NCBI RefSeq assembly: GCF_034932365.1
Contig: NZ_JAYGHR010000071.1
Span: 44,004 to 108,003 of the forward strand
DNA from: Capilliphycus robustus
Lineage (GTDB): Bacteria > Cyanobacteriota > Cyanobacteriia > Cyanobacteriales > Microcoleaceae
Length of the DNA stretch: 64,000 bases
Direction: 5' to 3'
The notes under the pieces are model-generated. The model was not told the origin of the DNA. It searched no databases and was given only the letters and a program-made list of their open reading frames with translations. The translations under genes and the position numbers were made by a program. Of the stretch, positions 8,310 through 16,080 are shown piece after piece; the stretch's first letter is position 1; every line of letters starts with the position of its first letter.

Positions 8310-9580
8310 CTTAGTAGACGATTTATGGTACAACACGGTACTATCTGTAAGATCAGATAATAGATCTATGCAACGAGCCTTTCAAACCCAACTCAAACTT
8401 AACAACCGTCAAAGAACCTTAATGGCGACCCACGCCGGATATTCTAGGTGGGTTTGGAACTGGGCGTTAGCGATGTGGAATGAAGCTTACAAACAGGGTT
8501 TAAAACCTTCTGCGAATAAGCTAAAAAAGTTCTACACCAATCACGTCAAACCTCAATATTCCTGGCAGTCAACCCTAAGTTCTAGAGTTTATCAATTTGC
8601 TTTCATGCACTTGGGAGAAGCTTTTAGTCGCTTTTTTCAAGGCACTGCCCAACATCCTAAGTTCAAGAAAAAAGGCAGAAATGATAGCTTTACGATTGAT
8701 AATTGTGGCAAAGTAATGAGGTTTTCAGGGAGGAGATTAAAGCTTCCTTTTATTGGATGGGTTAACACTTACGAACCCCTACCTGAAATCAACACAAAGC
8801 GAGTCACAATTAGTCGAGTAGCTGATTGTTGGTATCTGTCTGTAGCCTACGAATTTGAGCCAGAACAGACTGTTAAATCAAGAGTTTATCTGGGTGTTGA
8901 TGTTGGAGTTAAGGCATTGGCGACCTGTTCAGATGGTAGTGTTTTTGCCAATCCAGCAGCCTACAAAAAAGCTCAAAAAAAGTTGACTCGACTTCAGCGC
9001 GAACTTTCTAGAAAACAGAAGGGTTCAAATAACAGGAATAAAGCCAAGCTCAAATTAGCAAAAGCTCATCAAAGAATTGTCAACATTCGCAAAGATACAA
9101 TTCACAAGTTAACCTCATGGCTATGCAAAAACCACGCAGTTATCGGGTTAGAAGACTTGAATGTTTCTGGGATGATGAAAAATCATAAATTAGCGGGTGC
9201 TATTGCCGATTCTGCTCTTTATGAAATTCGCCGCCAAGTCGAGTATAAGTCCGAGTGGTACGGCTCAGTAGTAGTTTTTGCTGACAGATTTTATCCGTCA
9301 ACTAAGACTTGTTCAAGTTGCGGTCACGTTCAAGAAATAGCACTGAAAGAACGAGTTTTCAACTGTCAGGCTTGCGGTGTAAGCGTTGACCGTGATTTGA
9401 ATGCTAGCCTAAATTTATTACATTATGCCGAGGGCTTCTCGGTAAAAAGCCTGTCTGACCGGGTGCTGCCGACAGTCCGGGGTGATGCAGCGCAAAGTCC
9501 GATCTCGGCGGTTTCCGTCGAGAAGGAACTTTGCAAGACAGGAAGTAAACGTTAACACGGTTTGTACCGCGTTATATCAG
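8302..9580 (+). mobile_element. tnpB-only IS605-type element, copy 1
   Basis: Three copies in the window share the left end AGAAGTAACTTAGTAGACG and the leader up to the tnpB ATG. In copy 1 the left end starts at 8302 and the right end is a hairpin, AACACGG-TTTGTA-CCGCGTT, followed by TATATCAG ending about 9580. No tnpA transposase is encoded, so mobilisation would need a transposase in trans. Its left junction overlaps the EamA stop codon and its right junction abuts truncated mutY. The exact ends are inferred from the copy comparison and may be off by a few bases (TTTT is also shared at the right). Confidence 0.8.
8368..9555 (+). CDS. tnpB: TnpB RNA-guided nuclease (IS605/IS1341 family), copy 1
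   Basis: The 395-residue protein has an N-terminal helix-turn-helix-like domain (MQRAFQTQLKLNNRQRTLMA) and a complete RuvC-like core. Asp178 is in LGVDVGVKA, Glu262 in VIGLEDLN, a zinc finger uses Cys315/Cys318 and Cys333/Cys336, and the third acidic site is in DRDLNAS at 341-347. TnpB proteins are omega-RNA-guided DNA endonucleases, ancestors of Cas12, that help retain the element. The body is almost identical to the copy at 10716-11795. From about residue 350, however, it runs about 36 codons further (HYAEGFSVKSLSDRV...) into the region that encodes the right-end RNA scaffold. All catalytic residues are intact. Confidence 0.95.
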   Translation: MQRAFQTQLKLNNRQRTLMATHAGYSRWVWNWALAMWNEAYKQGLKPSANKLKKFYTNHVKPQYSWQSTLSSRVYQFAFMHLGEAFSRFFQGTAQHPKFKKKGRNDSFTIDNCGKVMRFSGRRLKLPFIGWVNTYEPLPEINTKRVTISRVADCWYLSVAYEFEPEQTVKSRVYLGVDVGVKALATCSDGSVFANPAAYKKAQKKLTRLQRELSRKQKGSNNRNKAKLKLAKAHQRIVNIRKDTIHKLTSWLCKNHAVIGLEDLNVSGMMKNHKLAGAIADSALYEIRRQVEYKSEWYGSVVVFADRFYPSTKTCSSCGHVQEIALKERVFNCQACGVSVDRDLNASLNLLHYAEGFSVKSLSDRVLPTVRGDAAQSPISAVSVEKELCKTGSKR

Positions 9581-9584
9581 TTTT
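9440..9584 (+). ncRNA. Predicted omega-RNA scaffold at right end of tnpB copy 1
   Basis: In characterised IS605-family elements the guide scaffold RNA overlaps the tnpB 3' end and runs to the right end, with the guide taken from the flanking DNA. Here the corresponding interval is structured (GCCTGTC...GACAGTCC; AACACGG/CCGCGTT hairpin) and ends at TATATCAG. The guide would then begin in the flank, which is truncated mutY sequence. This is a prediction by position and family, and the 5' end is arbitrary. Confidence 0.4.
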
Positions 9585-10146
9585 ATAAAGCAGCTTGGTT
9601 AAACGCATGGGGATGAGTTGGATCAACTAAAGTATCTGAAAGGTGCCAAAGGGATTTTAGAGCTTTTCCAGGCGGAACGGTTAAAGCCGTGAGTCGAGCT
9701 AACACTCGTTTAACATTTCCATCTAAAATAGAGAGAGGCAAATTAAAAGCCGCACTGAGAATTCCTCCTGCTGTGGTTCGACCAATTCCCGGTAACTGCA
9801 AAACGGCTTCGAGTTGACGGGGGAAAACGCCGTGATGTTGTTCAAGAACAATTTTAGCGGCAAGGTGTAAGTTTCTTGCCCGAGCATAATAGCCTAAACC
9901 TTGCCATACTTTAAGAACTTGCTGAAGATCAGCGATCGCTAACGCCTCAACAGTGGGAAATTGACTCAGCCAGCGTTGATAATAGGGTATAACGGTTTTG
10001 ACTTGGGTTTGTTGGAGCATGATTTCTGCGACCCAGATGGCATAGGGGTCACGAATATTTCGCCAGGGTAAATCTCGACCCTGGTGCTGATACCAAGCCA
10101 GAAGCGATCGGCGTAAGCGATCAATTTCCGTTTGCGATAAACTCAT
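9583..10146 (-). pseudogene. mutY: Adenine glycosylase MutY, 3'-truncated at an insertion element
   Basis: The 187 remaining residues are the N-terminal HhH-GPD domain of MutY, which removes adenine mispaired with 8-oxoguanine. The catalytic glutamate lies in WVAEIMLQQTQV, the helix-hairpin-helix in LPGIGRTTAGG, and the catalytic aspartate in SILDGNVKRVLAR. The frame stops at HAFNQAAL, exactly where the element's right end begins. Full MutY (about 350 residues) would continue with the DLGA segment, the four-cysteine iron-sulfur loop and the 8-oxoG recognition domain. None of these is found on the far side of the element or elsewhere in the window. The start chosen is ATG 10146 (MSLSQTEIDRL); an open frame extends to 10257 but overlaps the DUF760 gene. 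Confidence 0.88.
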
Positions 10147-10192
10147 GTTCGAGCAAGTCCCAACTGAAAAAAACTTCAGTACAGCAAGAGAA

Positions 10193-10531
10193 TTAACTGT
10201 CTCGATGTTTGTCTGTCGCTTGTACCGACTGTTCAAAAGCCATGCGTTGTTCTGCATTTCGCAGGAAATAACCGCTAATCATTGCTGAAGCGAGTAGCCG
10301 TCCTAAATGTTCGCGACTGGTGGTAATGCTCATGCCAAAATGTTCGGAGGGCAAATTTCCTAACAAGCCGACTATGTTTCGTTCCATAACTTGAAACACT
10401 TCTGAGGAACCCGGTTTAGACAGTTGAGAAATCGTATCGGGACTCATCGCTTGCACGTATTGCCAGAGCAAGTTATTTCCTTCGCCTCCTTCTTCAAAAA
10501 ATTCTGAGTTTTGATGGGCTTCACTGTTCAC
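10193..10531 (-). CDS. DUF760 family protein
   Basis: The 112-residue protein matches the DUF760 family of cyanobacteria and plastids. The diagnostic stretch runs from NLLWQYVQAMSPDTISQL through KPGSSEVFQVMERNIVGLLG to GMSITTSREHLGRLLASAM and GYFLRNAEQRM. No enzymatic motif, signal peptide or membrane helix is visible; function is unknown. It lies 46 bp upstream of truncated mutY on the same strand, probably in one transcript. Both are enclosed by two inverted insertion elements. Confidence 0.85.
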   Translation of the reverse strand: MNSEAHQNSEFFEEGGEGNNLLWQYVQAMSPDTISQLSKPGSSEVFQVMERNIVGLLGNLPSEHFGMSITTSREHLGRLLASAMISGYFLRNAEQRMAFEQSVQATDKHRDS

Positions 10532-10616
10532 CTGTTTACCTCCGCTCTACAAGAATTCTAATCGATGAAGCTGTTTGTGAATTTAGGAATCGTTAGCTAT
10601 GGTCTGCTATCGAAAA

Positions 10617-11861
10617 CTGATATAACACGGGTTCTACCCGTATTAATGCTTCGTTCCTGCTTCTTCCAGACTATACTGGGTTTGATAGGGTGTCGGCACT
10701 TCCTATTCCACAGGCTCAAACCGAATAGCCTTCGGCGAAACGTTCTAAATTAAGGCTAGCATTATAGTCACGATCTTTGACTTCACCGCAAGCCTGACAA
10801 TTGAAAACTCGTTCTTTGAGCGGCATTTCTTGAACGTGAGCGCAGTTTGAACAGGTTTTAGTTGACGGATAGAATCTATCAGCAAAGACTACAACTGAGC
10901 CGTACCACTCGGATTTATACTCGACTTGGCGGCGAATTTCATAAAGAGCAGAATCGGCAATAGCACCCGCTAATTTATGATTTTTCATCATCCCAGAAAC
11001 ATTCAAGTCTTCTAACCCGATGACTGCGTGGTTTTTGCATAGCCATGAGGTTAACTTGTGAATTGCATCTTTGCGAATGTTGACAATTCTTTGATGAGCT
11101 TTTGCGAGTTTCAGTCTAGCTTTATTCCTGTTGTTAGAACCCTTCTGTTTTCTAGAGAGTTCGCGCTGAAGTCGAGCCAGATTTTTTTGAGCTTTTTTGT
11201 GGGCTGCTGGATTGACGAAAACAGTGCCATCTGAACAGGTCGCCAATGCCTTAACTCCAACATCAACACCCAGATAAACTCTTGATTTAACAGTCTGTTC
11301 TGGCTCAAATTCGTAGGCTACAGACAGATACCAAGAATCAGCGACTCGACTAATTGTAACTCGTTTAGTCTGGATTTCGGGAAGGGGTTCGTAAGTGTTA
11401 ACCCATCCAATAAAAGGAAGCTTTAACCTCCTCCCTGAAAACCTCATTACCTTGCCACAATTATCAATCGTAAAGCTATCATTTCTGCCTTTTTTCTTGA
11501 ACTTAGGATGTTTGGCAATGCCTTGAAAAAAGCGACTGAAAGCTTCCCCTAAGTGCATAAAGGCAAATTGATAAACTCTAGAACTTAGCGTTGACTGCCA
11601 GGGATAGTTTGGCTTAATGTGATTGGTGTAGAACTTTTTTAGCTTATTCGTTGAAGGTTTTAAACCCTGTTTGTAAGCTTCATTCCACATCGCTAACGCC
11701 CAGTTCCAAACCCACCTAGAATATCCGGCGTGGGTCGCCATTAAGGTTCTTTGACGGTTGTTAAGTTTGAGTTGGGTTTGAAAGGCTCGTTGCATAGATC
11801 TATTATCTGATCTTACAGATCGTACCGTTTTGTACCATAAATCGTCTACTAAGTTACTTCT
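10617..11861 (-). mobile_element. tnpB-only IS605-type element, copy 2 (inverted)
   Basis: The left end, at 11861 on the minus strand, carries the same AGAAGTAACTTAGTAGACG start as copies 1 and 3. The right end, near 10617, has the hairpin ACGGGT-AGA-ACCCGT followed by GTTATATCAG. The right-end hairpin sequence differs from that of copy 1 although the tnpB bodies are nearly identical. Copies 1 and 2 point toward each other, separated by about 1 kb carrying DUF760 and mutY. No tnpA is present. Confidence 0.8.
10716..11795 (-). CDS. tnpB: TnpB RNA-guided nuclease (IS605/IS1341 family), copy 2
   Basis: The 359-residue protein is nearly identical to copy 1 through the RuvC and zinc-finger regions. 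Visible motifs are LGVDVGVKA, VIGLEDLN, TCSNCAHVQ with FNCQACGEV, and DRDYNASLNL. It ends at AEGYSV, about 36 codons earlier than copy 1, leaving the right-end RNA-scaffold region non-coding. The start is ATG 11795 (MQRAFQ), identical in all three copies; the frame is open further upstream, but that part is the element's left-end leader. Catalytic residues appear intact. Confidence 0.95.
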   Translation of the reverse strand: MQRAFQTQLKLNNRQRTLMATHAGYSRWVWNWALAMWNEAYKQGLKPSTNKLKKFYTNHIKPNYPWQSTLSSRVYQFAFMHLGEAFSRFFQGIAKHPKFKKKGRNDSFTIDNCGKVMRFSGRRLKLPFIGWVNTYEPLPEIQTKRVTISRVADSWYLSVAYEFEPEQTVKSRVYLGVDVGVKALATCSDGTVFVNPAAHKKAQKNLARLQRELSRKQKGSNNRNKARLKLAKAHQRIVNIRKDAIHKLTSWLCKNHAVIGLEDLNVSGMMKNHKLAGAIADSALYEIRRQVEYKSEWYGSVVVFADRFYPSTKTCSNCAHVQEMPLKERVFNCQACGEVKDRDYNASLNLERFAEGYSV

Positions 11862-11930
11862 ATTTCTCTTCATACTCTAATGTAGCAGGATAACTTCGTG
11901 AACAAGTTGGTACAACCGAACCCAATTGAA

Positions 11931-12037
11931 TTCGGAGTTCCAAGTTCACCATTTGTTAGTTAAGTGTAAGAGCGATCAAAGCCTTTTGACTTCTATCGCT
12001 CTTGCCTCTGTTCTAACTTTGAACCTAAAACTCCGAA
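11931..12037. repeat. Nested 107-bp inverted repeat downstream of the sigma factor gene
   Basis: An outer stem pairs TTCGGAGTT (11931-11939) with AACTCCGAA (12029-12037). An inner stem pairs AAGAGCGAT (11968-11976) with ATCGCTCTT (11995-12003). Both stems are perfect over 9 bp. It lies just past the 3' end of the sigma gene and beyond the left end of insertion copy 2. It could act as a terminator or be a palindromic element; there is no poly-T tail. Confidence 0.55.
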
Positions 12038-12072
12038 CTCTAAAATATGGATTGAATAATGATTGCTGGAAT

Positions 12073-13074
12073 TTAACTGGCGAGATAATCTCCCATGTCC
12101 TGTTTGCGTTTACGCAGTTTGGTGAGAGCTTCCCGTTCAATTTGCCGCACTCGTTCGCGACTAATATTCAGACGATCGCCGATTTTGGCCAGAGTCATGG
12201 TTTGTCCATTCTCTAAACCGAATCGTAGTGCTAAGACCTGACGTTGCTGTTCGGTCAAGTCTGCCATCAACACTTCCAAATCAGTCCGCAAGGAAGATTG
12301 TAAGGCATAGTCTTCAGGAGAGCTAGTGGTATCCTCTAACAAATCTCCTAACTCGGTATCTTGGTTGTCTCCGACGCGCAAATCCAGAGACAGGGGCAGT
12401 CTGGCTCGTTCGAGATACTCGCGAATTTGTTTGGGAGTTAGCTCTAACTCGTCGGCGAGTTCACCCATGGTTGCAGCCCGTCCGAGCTGTTGGGCTAGAT
12501 AACGTTGAGCTTTCTTAATTTTGTTAAGTTTCTCTGTTATATGGATAGGCAAACGAATCGTCCGGCCTTTTTCGGCGATCGCACGGGTGATCGCCTGACG
12601 AATCCACCAATAAGCATAGGTCGAGAAGCGATAGCCTTTTGTCGGGTCAAATTTTTCGACTCCACGCTGCATCCCAATTGTGCCTTCTTGGATTAAATCT
12701 AAAAGATCGACATTGCGCTTGATATATTTTTTGGCTACAGATACGACTAATCTCAGATTCGCTTCTACCATCTTGCGCTTGGCATTTTGGCCATCTTCGA
12801 TCGCCTGTTTTAACTCAGTTACCGATAGACCTGCATTTTCTGCCCATTCTGCATAACTAGGTTCCCGACCCAAGCGTTTCGCCAGTTTCTCTCTCCCTTC
12901 TTGCAGAATTGCGATCTGTTGCACCTGTTTGCCATAGAGAATTTCTTGCTCATGGCTTAGTAGGGGAACACGACCAATTTCTCGCAGGTAAGCGCGTACT
13001 GAATCTGTATCTGTGGGTTTAGCAATCTTCATGGCTGATCTCCCGCTGGATACCTCGGTCTGTAATGATTTCAT
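12073..13074 (-). CDS. Group 2 sigma-70 factor (SigB/SigC/SigD type)
   Basis: The 333-residue protein has region 1.2 (DSVRAYLREIGRVPLLSHEQEI), a complete region 2 (LRLVVSVAKKYIKRNVDLLD, FSTYAYWWIRQAITRAI), region 3 and the region 4 helix-turn-helix (MTLAKIGDRLNISRERVRQI). It lacks the long N-terminal extension of the primary SigA, so it is a non-essential group 2 factor. These direct RNA polymerase to stress, light, nitrogen or dark-adaptive promoters in cyanobacteria. Which of SigB, SigC or SigD it is cannot be decided by eye. The leader upstream is long, and a hairpin lies within it at 13231-13265. The start ATG 13074 may be internal to a longer leader; MKIAKPTDTD (13032) is an alternative. 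Confidence 0.93.
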   Translation of the reverse strand: MKSLQTEVSSGRSAMKIAKPTDTDSVRAYLREIGRVPLLSHEQEILYGKQVQQIAILQEGREKLAKRLGREPSYAEWAENAGLSVTELKQAIEDGQNAKRKMVEANLRLVVSVAKKYIKRNVDLLDLIQEGTIGMQRGVEKFDPTKGYRFSTYAYWWIRQAITRAIAEKGRTIRLPIHITEKLNKIKKAQRYLAQQLGRAATMGELADELELTPKQIREYLERARLPLSLDLRVGDNQDTELGDLLEDTTSSPEDYALQSSLRTDLEVLMADLTEQQRQVLALRFGLENGQTMTLAKIGDRLNISRERVRQIEREALTKLRKRKQDMGDYLAS

Positions 13075-13550
13075 GTCAAGCCTATTTTCGGAGTTAGGGA
13101 GTTCAAAAGTGGGTGCTGCGTCTTTCGGGGGGCTAGCGTGCAGAGCGTGACTCGGCCAACTTTAACCTTTCTCAGCGCATACCCCGTCTCTCTAGCTCGG
13201 GTGACGGGCGTTAACATTACTCAACAATTTAGATGTTAAGAATTTTAACATTTCTTAGAACATCTGCCTATCCCCCTTAAGGTTGAATCGGCCCCCGGCT
13301 CAAACTTAATCTGTAGACATTACCTGTTATCGAACTTTACATTTGCATCAAGTTAGACAAAATTGCTTAAATTTTTCTGAAGTTTGTCCATCCAAGCCTG
13401 ACAATGAAAACGGGAAGACAAAGAGATCACGGGACTGGGGGCAGGAGTTGAGAACCCGTGCCTCTCTATATTTGAGATCCCCATCCCCTGTTTTGTCTTC
13501 TATCTGAAGTCAATAATGAATTGTCCCTTTAACTTCAATTGAAACGTGCT
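13075..13550. other. Divergent leader region between sigma factor and Anbu genes
   Basis: No gene is supported in this 476-bp interval. A hairpin lies at 13231-13265 (AGATGTT pairing with AACATCT, with an inner AAGAA/TTCTT pairing). It is oriented to be in the sigma gene leader if transcription starts beyond it. No clear promoter hexamers were recognised for either divergent gene. Confidence 0.55.
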
Positions 13551-14318
13551 ATGACCTACTGCCTTGGCATTATCACTCACTCTGGCTTGGTGATGGCGGC
13601 TGACTCACGCACAAATGCAGGAGTCGATTATATTTCGACTTATCAGAAGCTGTTTGATTTTTCCAACCCCGGAGAACGAGTCATCCTGCTGTGTACCGCC
13701 GGAAACTTATCTGTGACTCAAGGGGTTGTCAGTGAACTCGAAAAGGACTTAAAAGTACAAGAGGAAACCAATCTGCACAATATTACCTGTATGTACGAAG
13801 TCGCTCGTTATATTGGGGGAAAACTGCGACAAATTCAGCAATATGACGAAGCTTGGCTAAAAAAAGATGGAATTGAAGCGCAATGTACTCTATTATTAGG
13901 CGGTCAAATTCACGCACAAACTCCAGAATTGTATCTCATCTACAGTCAGGGAAACTTTATTCACGCCACCCCAGATACTCCATTTTTACAAATTGGGGAA
14001 ACTAAATATGGCAAGCCCATTTTAGATCGGACTTTAAGTTATGATACCAGTCTTGAAAGTGCGGCTAAATGTGCTTTACTTTCTATAGATTCAACCATGA
14101 AGTCTAATATTTCCGTTGGGCCGCCCATTAATCTAATTCTATACGAGAAAGACAGTTTGATGATTAAACATCGTCTGCGTCTGCGCTTAGGTGATCCTTA
14201 TCTGGCGAAAATTCGTCAGCTTTGGGAAGAATCTCTTAAACAAGCTTTTGATTGCATTCCTCAGATTAACTGGCAATATCGAGAAGATGACTCACCCGAA
14301 AATATTCTGATTGATTAA
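13551..14318 (+). CDS. Anbu-type proteasome-like peptidase
   Basis: The 255-residue protein belongs to Anbu, the ancestral bacterial proteasome-like hydrolase of the Ntn family. The N-terminus is M-T-Y-C-L-G-I, and removal of Met would expose Thr1, the expected nucleophile. MAADSRTNAGVDYIST supplies the conserved Asp and Arg region, and lysine is in the following TYQKLF. Because Thr1 must become N-terminal, ATG 13551 is preferred over an in-frame TTG four codons earlier (13539). In many proteobacteria Anbu is clustered with ATP-grasp, alpha-E and transglutaminase genes, but none is adjacent here. The substrate is unknown. Confidence 0.9.
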   Translation: MTYCLGIITHSGLVMAADSRTNAGVDYISTYQKLFDFSNPGERVILLCTAGNLSVTQGVVSELEKDLKVQEETNLHNITCMYEVARYIGGKLRQIQQYDEAWLKKDGIEAQCTLLLGGQIHAQTPELYLIYSQGNFIHATPDTPFLQIGETKYGKPILDRTLSYDTSLESAAKCALLSIDSTMKSNISVGPPINLILYEKDSLMIKHRLRLRLGDPYLAKIRQLWEESLKQAFDCIPQINWQYREDDSPENILID

Positions 14319-14347
14319 GCCATCAAATCTTCTGAATTTTTGGGGCT

Positions 14348-14411
14348 GTAGAGGCAGGTTCCGCAATATTGGGTTTGGGAAGATCTCGATCTATATGAAC
14401 CTGCCCCTACC
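14348..14411. repeat. Dispersed GC-terminal palindrome, divergent copy
   Basis: GTAGAGGCAGGTT at the left is mirrored by AACCTGCCCCTAC at the right, around a centre with the small palindrome AGATCTCGATCT. This is the same arm structure as the GTAGGGGCGGGTT family, but with G-to-A and C-to-T changes compensated in the opposite arm. Such compensation suggests that the hairpin itself is kept. Confidence 0.7.
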
Positions 14412-14498
14412 TAATTTTGGGAGGCGCTGTTTGTTGAAAACATTTTTGTATATTATGCTTAAAGAATGGCTAGCCAAAAATAGTTTTCTGACTCCCCT

Positions 14499-15176
14499 AT
14501 GAAAAAGGCTCTCATTTTTGACTTTGATGGAACACTAGCAGATACGCTAGATACGATTGCTAAAATTACCAATCGTCTCTCAGTCGAGTTTGGATATCCA
14601 CCCGCTAGCCCTGAAGAACTTGCTGAACTTAAAGATCTCAGTGCATGGGAAATTATCAAACGCTCTAAAATTTCTATCTTTAAACTACCCTTTTTACTGC
14701 GACGCATCCGAAAAGAACTTCAAAAAGATATTCAATATATTCATCTTTTTCCTCGGATGAAAGAAGTTTTAGAAGAATTAAATCATCAAGGTTATTCTCT
14801 GTATATTATCACCTCAAATGCCAAAGAAAATGTGATTCTTGTTCTTGAGAATTATCAAATTCTACATTTATTTCATCGGATTGATTCTGCTTCGACTCTA
14901 TTTGGAAAATCGAGATATATAAGAACAGTTCTCAAACAAGAAAATTTACAACCTGAACAAGCGATTTATATTGGTGATGAAACCCGAGATCTAGATGCCG
15001 CAAAAAGAGCTAAAATTAGAAGTATTGCCGTTAGTTGGGGTTTCAACTCTCCTGATATTTTGTCCCAACATCGCCCGGATGCTTTAATTGATAATCCTGA
15101 TGAACTTTTAGAAGTCCTCAACAGATTGAATCGTTATTCCTCTTGTTCTGTTACGGACTCTCTTCATCACGACTGA
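14499..15176 (+). CDS. HAD-superfamily (subfamily IA) phosphatase
   Basis: The 225-residue protein has all HAD motifs. Motif I is FDFDGTLADT near the N-terminus with two catalytic aspartates, motif II is IITSNAKENV, motif III includes the lysine in FGKSRYI, and motif IV is YIGDETRDLDAAK. The helical cap between motifs I and II places it with phosphoglycolate-phosphatase-like or pyrophosphatase-like enzymes. Substrate is not determinable. Its 3' end overlaps the convergent SWIM-protein gene by 26 bp. Confidence 0.88.
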   Translation: MKKALIFDFDGTLADTLDTIAKITNRLSVEFGYPPASPEELAELKDLSAWEIIKRSKISIFKLPFLLRRIRKELQKDIQYIHLFPRMKEVLEELNHQGYSLYIITSNAKENVILVLENYQILHLFHRIDSASTLFGKSRYIRTVLKQENLQPEQAIYIGDETRDLDAAKRAKIRSIAVSWGFNSPDILSQHRPDALIDNPDELLEVLNRLNRYSSCSVTDSLHHD

Positions 15177-16002
15177 GTGCCATTAAAATGGCTCGTTGGC
15201 TGACATTTTTGTAAATTGTATCTAAATATTTCATTACCGTTTCACTGGCTGAAATTGAACGGCTAGCCCCTTGATTTCCAGCATATTCTAGGGGAATAGT
15301 TCCCAAAACGTTTAACACATTATCAGAAGTAGAGGGCGGTGCAATGACGACTAAAGAAGGGTCTAGTTGTTCATTATAGTTCCAAAATTCTTCAACTTTG
15401 GGAGGATAAGAATTAACGGTTTGAGTCTCAAGTAACACTTGAGGTTTGGTCTCAGTTTCCGCTTGAGTTTGACTGCGTAATTGGCGTAAATTCGCGATAA
15501 TTTGCTCTTGGGTACGACCCCGCAATTTAAATAATACAAACGGATCTTCACTAAAGCGATCGCCTAACATATAATAAACTGCACCGATATGTTTACAGGG
15601 ATTCGCTTTGTCTGGACAGCTACAGTGAGCGTGAACATCATCGAGGCTAAAGGGAAACAACCTTAAACCATTGGTAGCAAAAACTTCTTCGATATTTTGA
15701 GGCATTTCTCCCGCTAACAATTTAGCAGAAAAGATCGCCCGTTGAGATAGGGTTTCAGTCACAAAATCCCATTCTTCATCACTAAATTGATCGAGCCAGA
15801 GTGAGACTTCATAGGGTTCGGGTTGAGTTCCCTGAACTTTGGCTTGAACTTTTTCGTCTTGAAAATCAATACTCAATACATTTCCCTGTCGGGCGTAATT
15901 TCTGGCTCGTTCTAGGCGTTTTTTAAAGCGATATTTATCGAGTAAATCTAACCATTGCTGTGACCACCATTCTTGATCCGTTTCAACATCGAAGTTTGTC
16001 AT
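15151..16002 (-). CDS. SWIM zinc-finger protein, partner of SNF2 helicase
   Basis: The 283-residue protein carries the SWIM motif CxCx(n)CxH in HCSCPDKANPCKHIGAVYY at about residues 127-145, a small zinc-binding module for DNA or protein contacts. A variable Thr/Gln-rich linker (about residues 180-205) separates it from a C-terminal helical region. It is downstream of the SNF2-family helicase on the same strand with a 78-bp gap. This is a common cyanobacterial and bacterial pair in which the SWIM protein is thought to assist the helicase. The biochemical role is unproven. Confidence 0.9.
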   Translation of the reverse strand: MTNFDVETDQEWWSQQWLDLLDKYRFKKRLERARNYARQGNVLSIDFQDEKVQAKVQGTQPEPYEVSLWLDQFSDEEWDFVTETLSQRAIFSAKLLAGEMPQNIEEVFATNGLRLFPFSLDDVHAHCSCPDKANPCKHIGAVYYMLGDRFSEDPFVLFKLRGRTQEQIIANLRQLRSQTQAETETKPQVLLETQTVNSYPPKVEEFWNYNEQLDPSLVVIAPPSTSDNVLNVLGTIPLEYAGNQGASRSISASETVMKYLDTIYKNVSQRAILMALSRDEESP

Positions 16003-16080
16003 AATTTCTAAATCCGTAGGTTTTCAAGTTTTGTAGCTTGGCGTCGAGTGAGCGAGACCCAACATTTTCCAGATCTTAGA

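Noticed and set aside
10565..10753. Plus-strand 62-codon frame
   Set aside because: It overlaps the right end and 3' coding region of tnpB copy 2 and has no recognisable features.
11926..12216. Plus-strand 96-codon frame
   Set aside because: It is antisense to the 3' end of the sigma factor gene and crosses the nested inverted repeat; a shadow frame.
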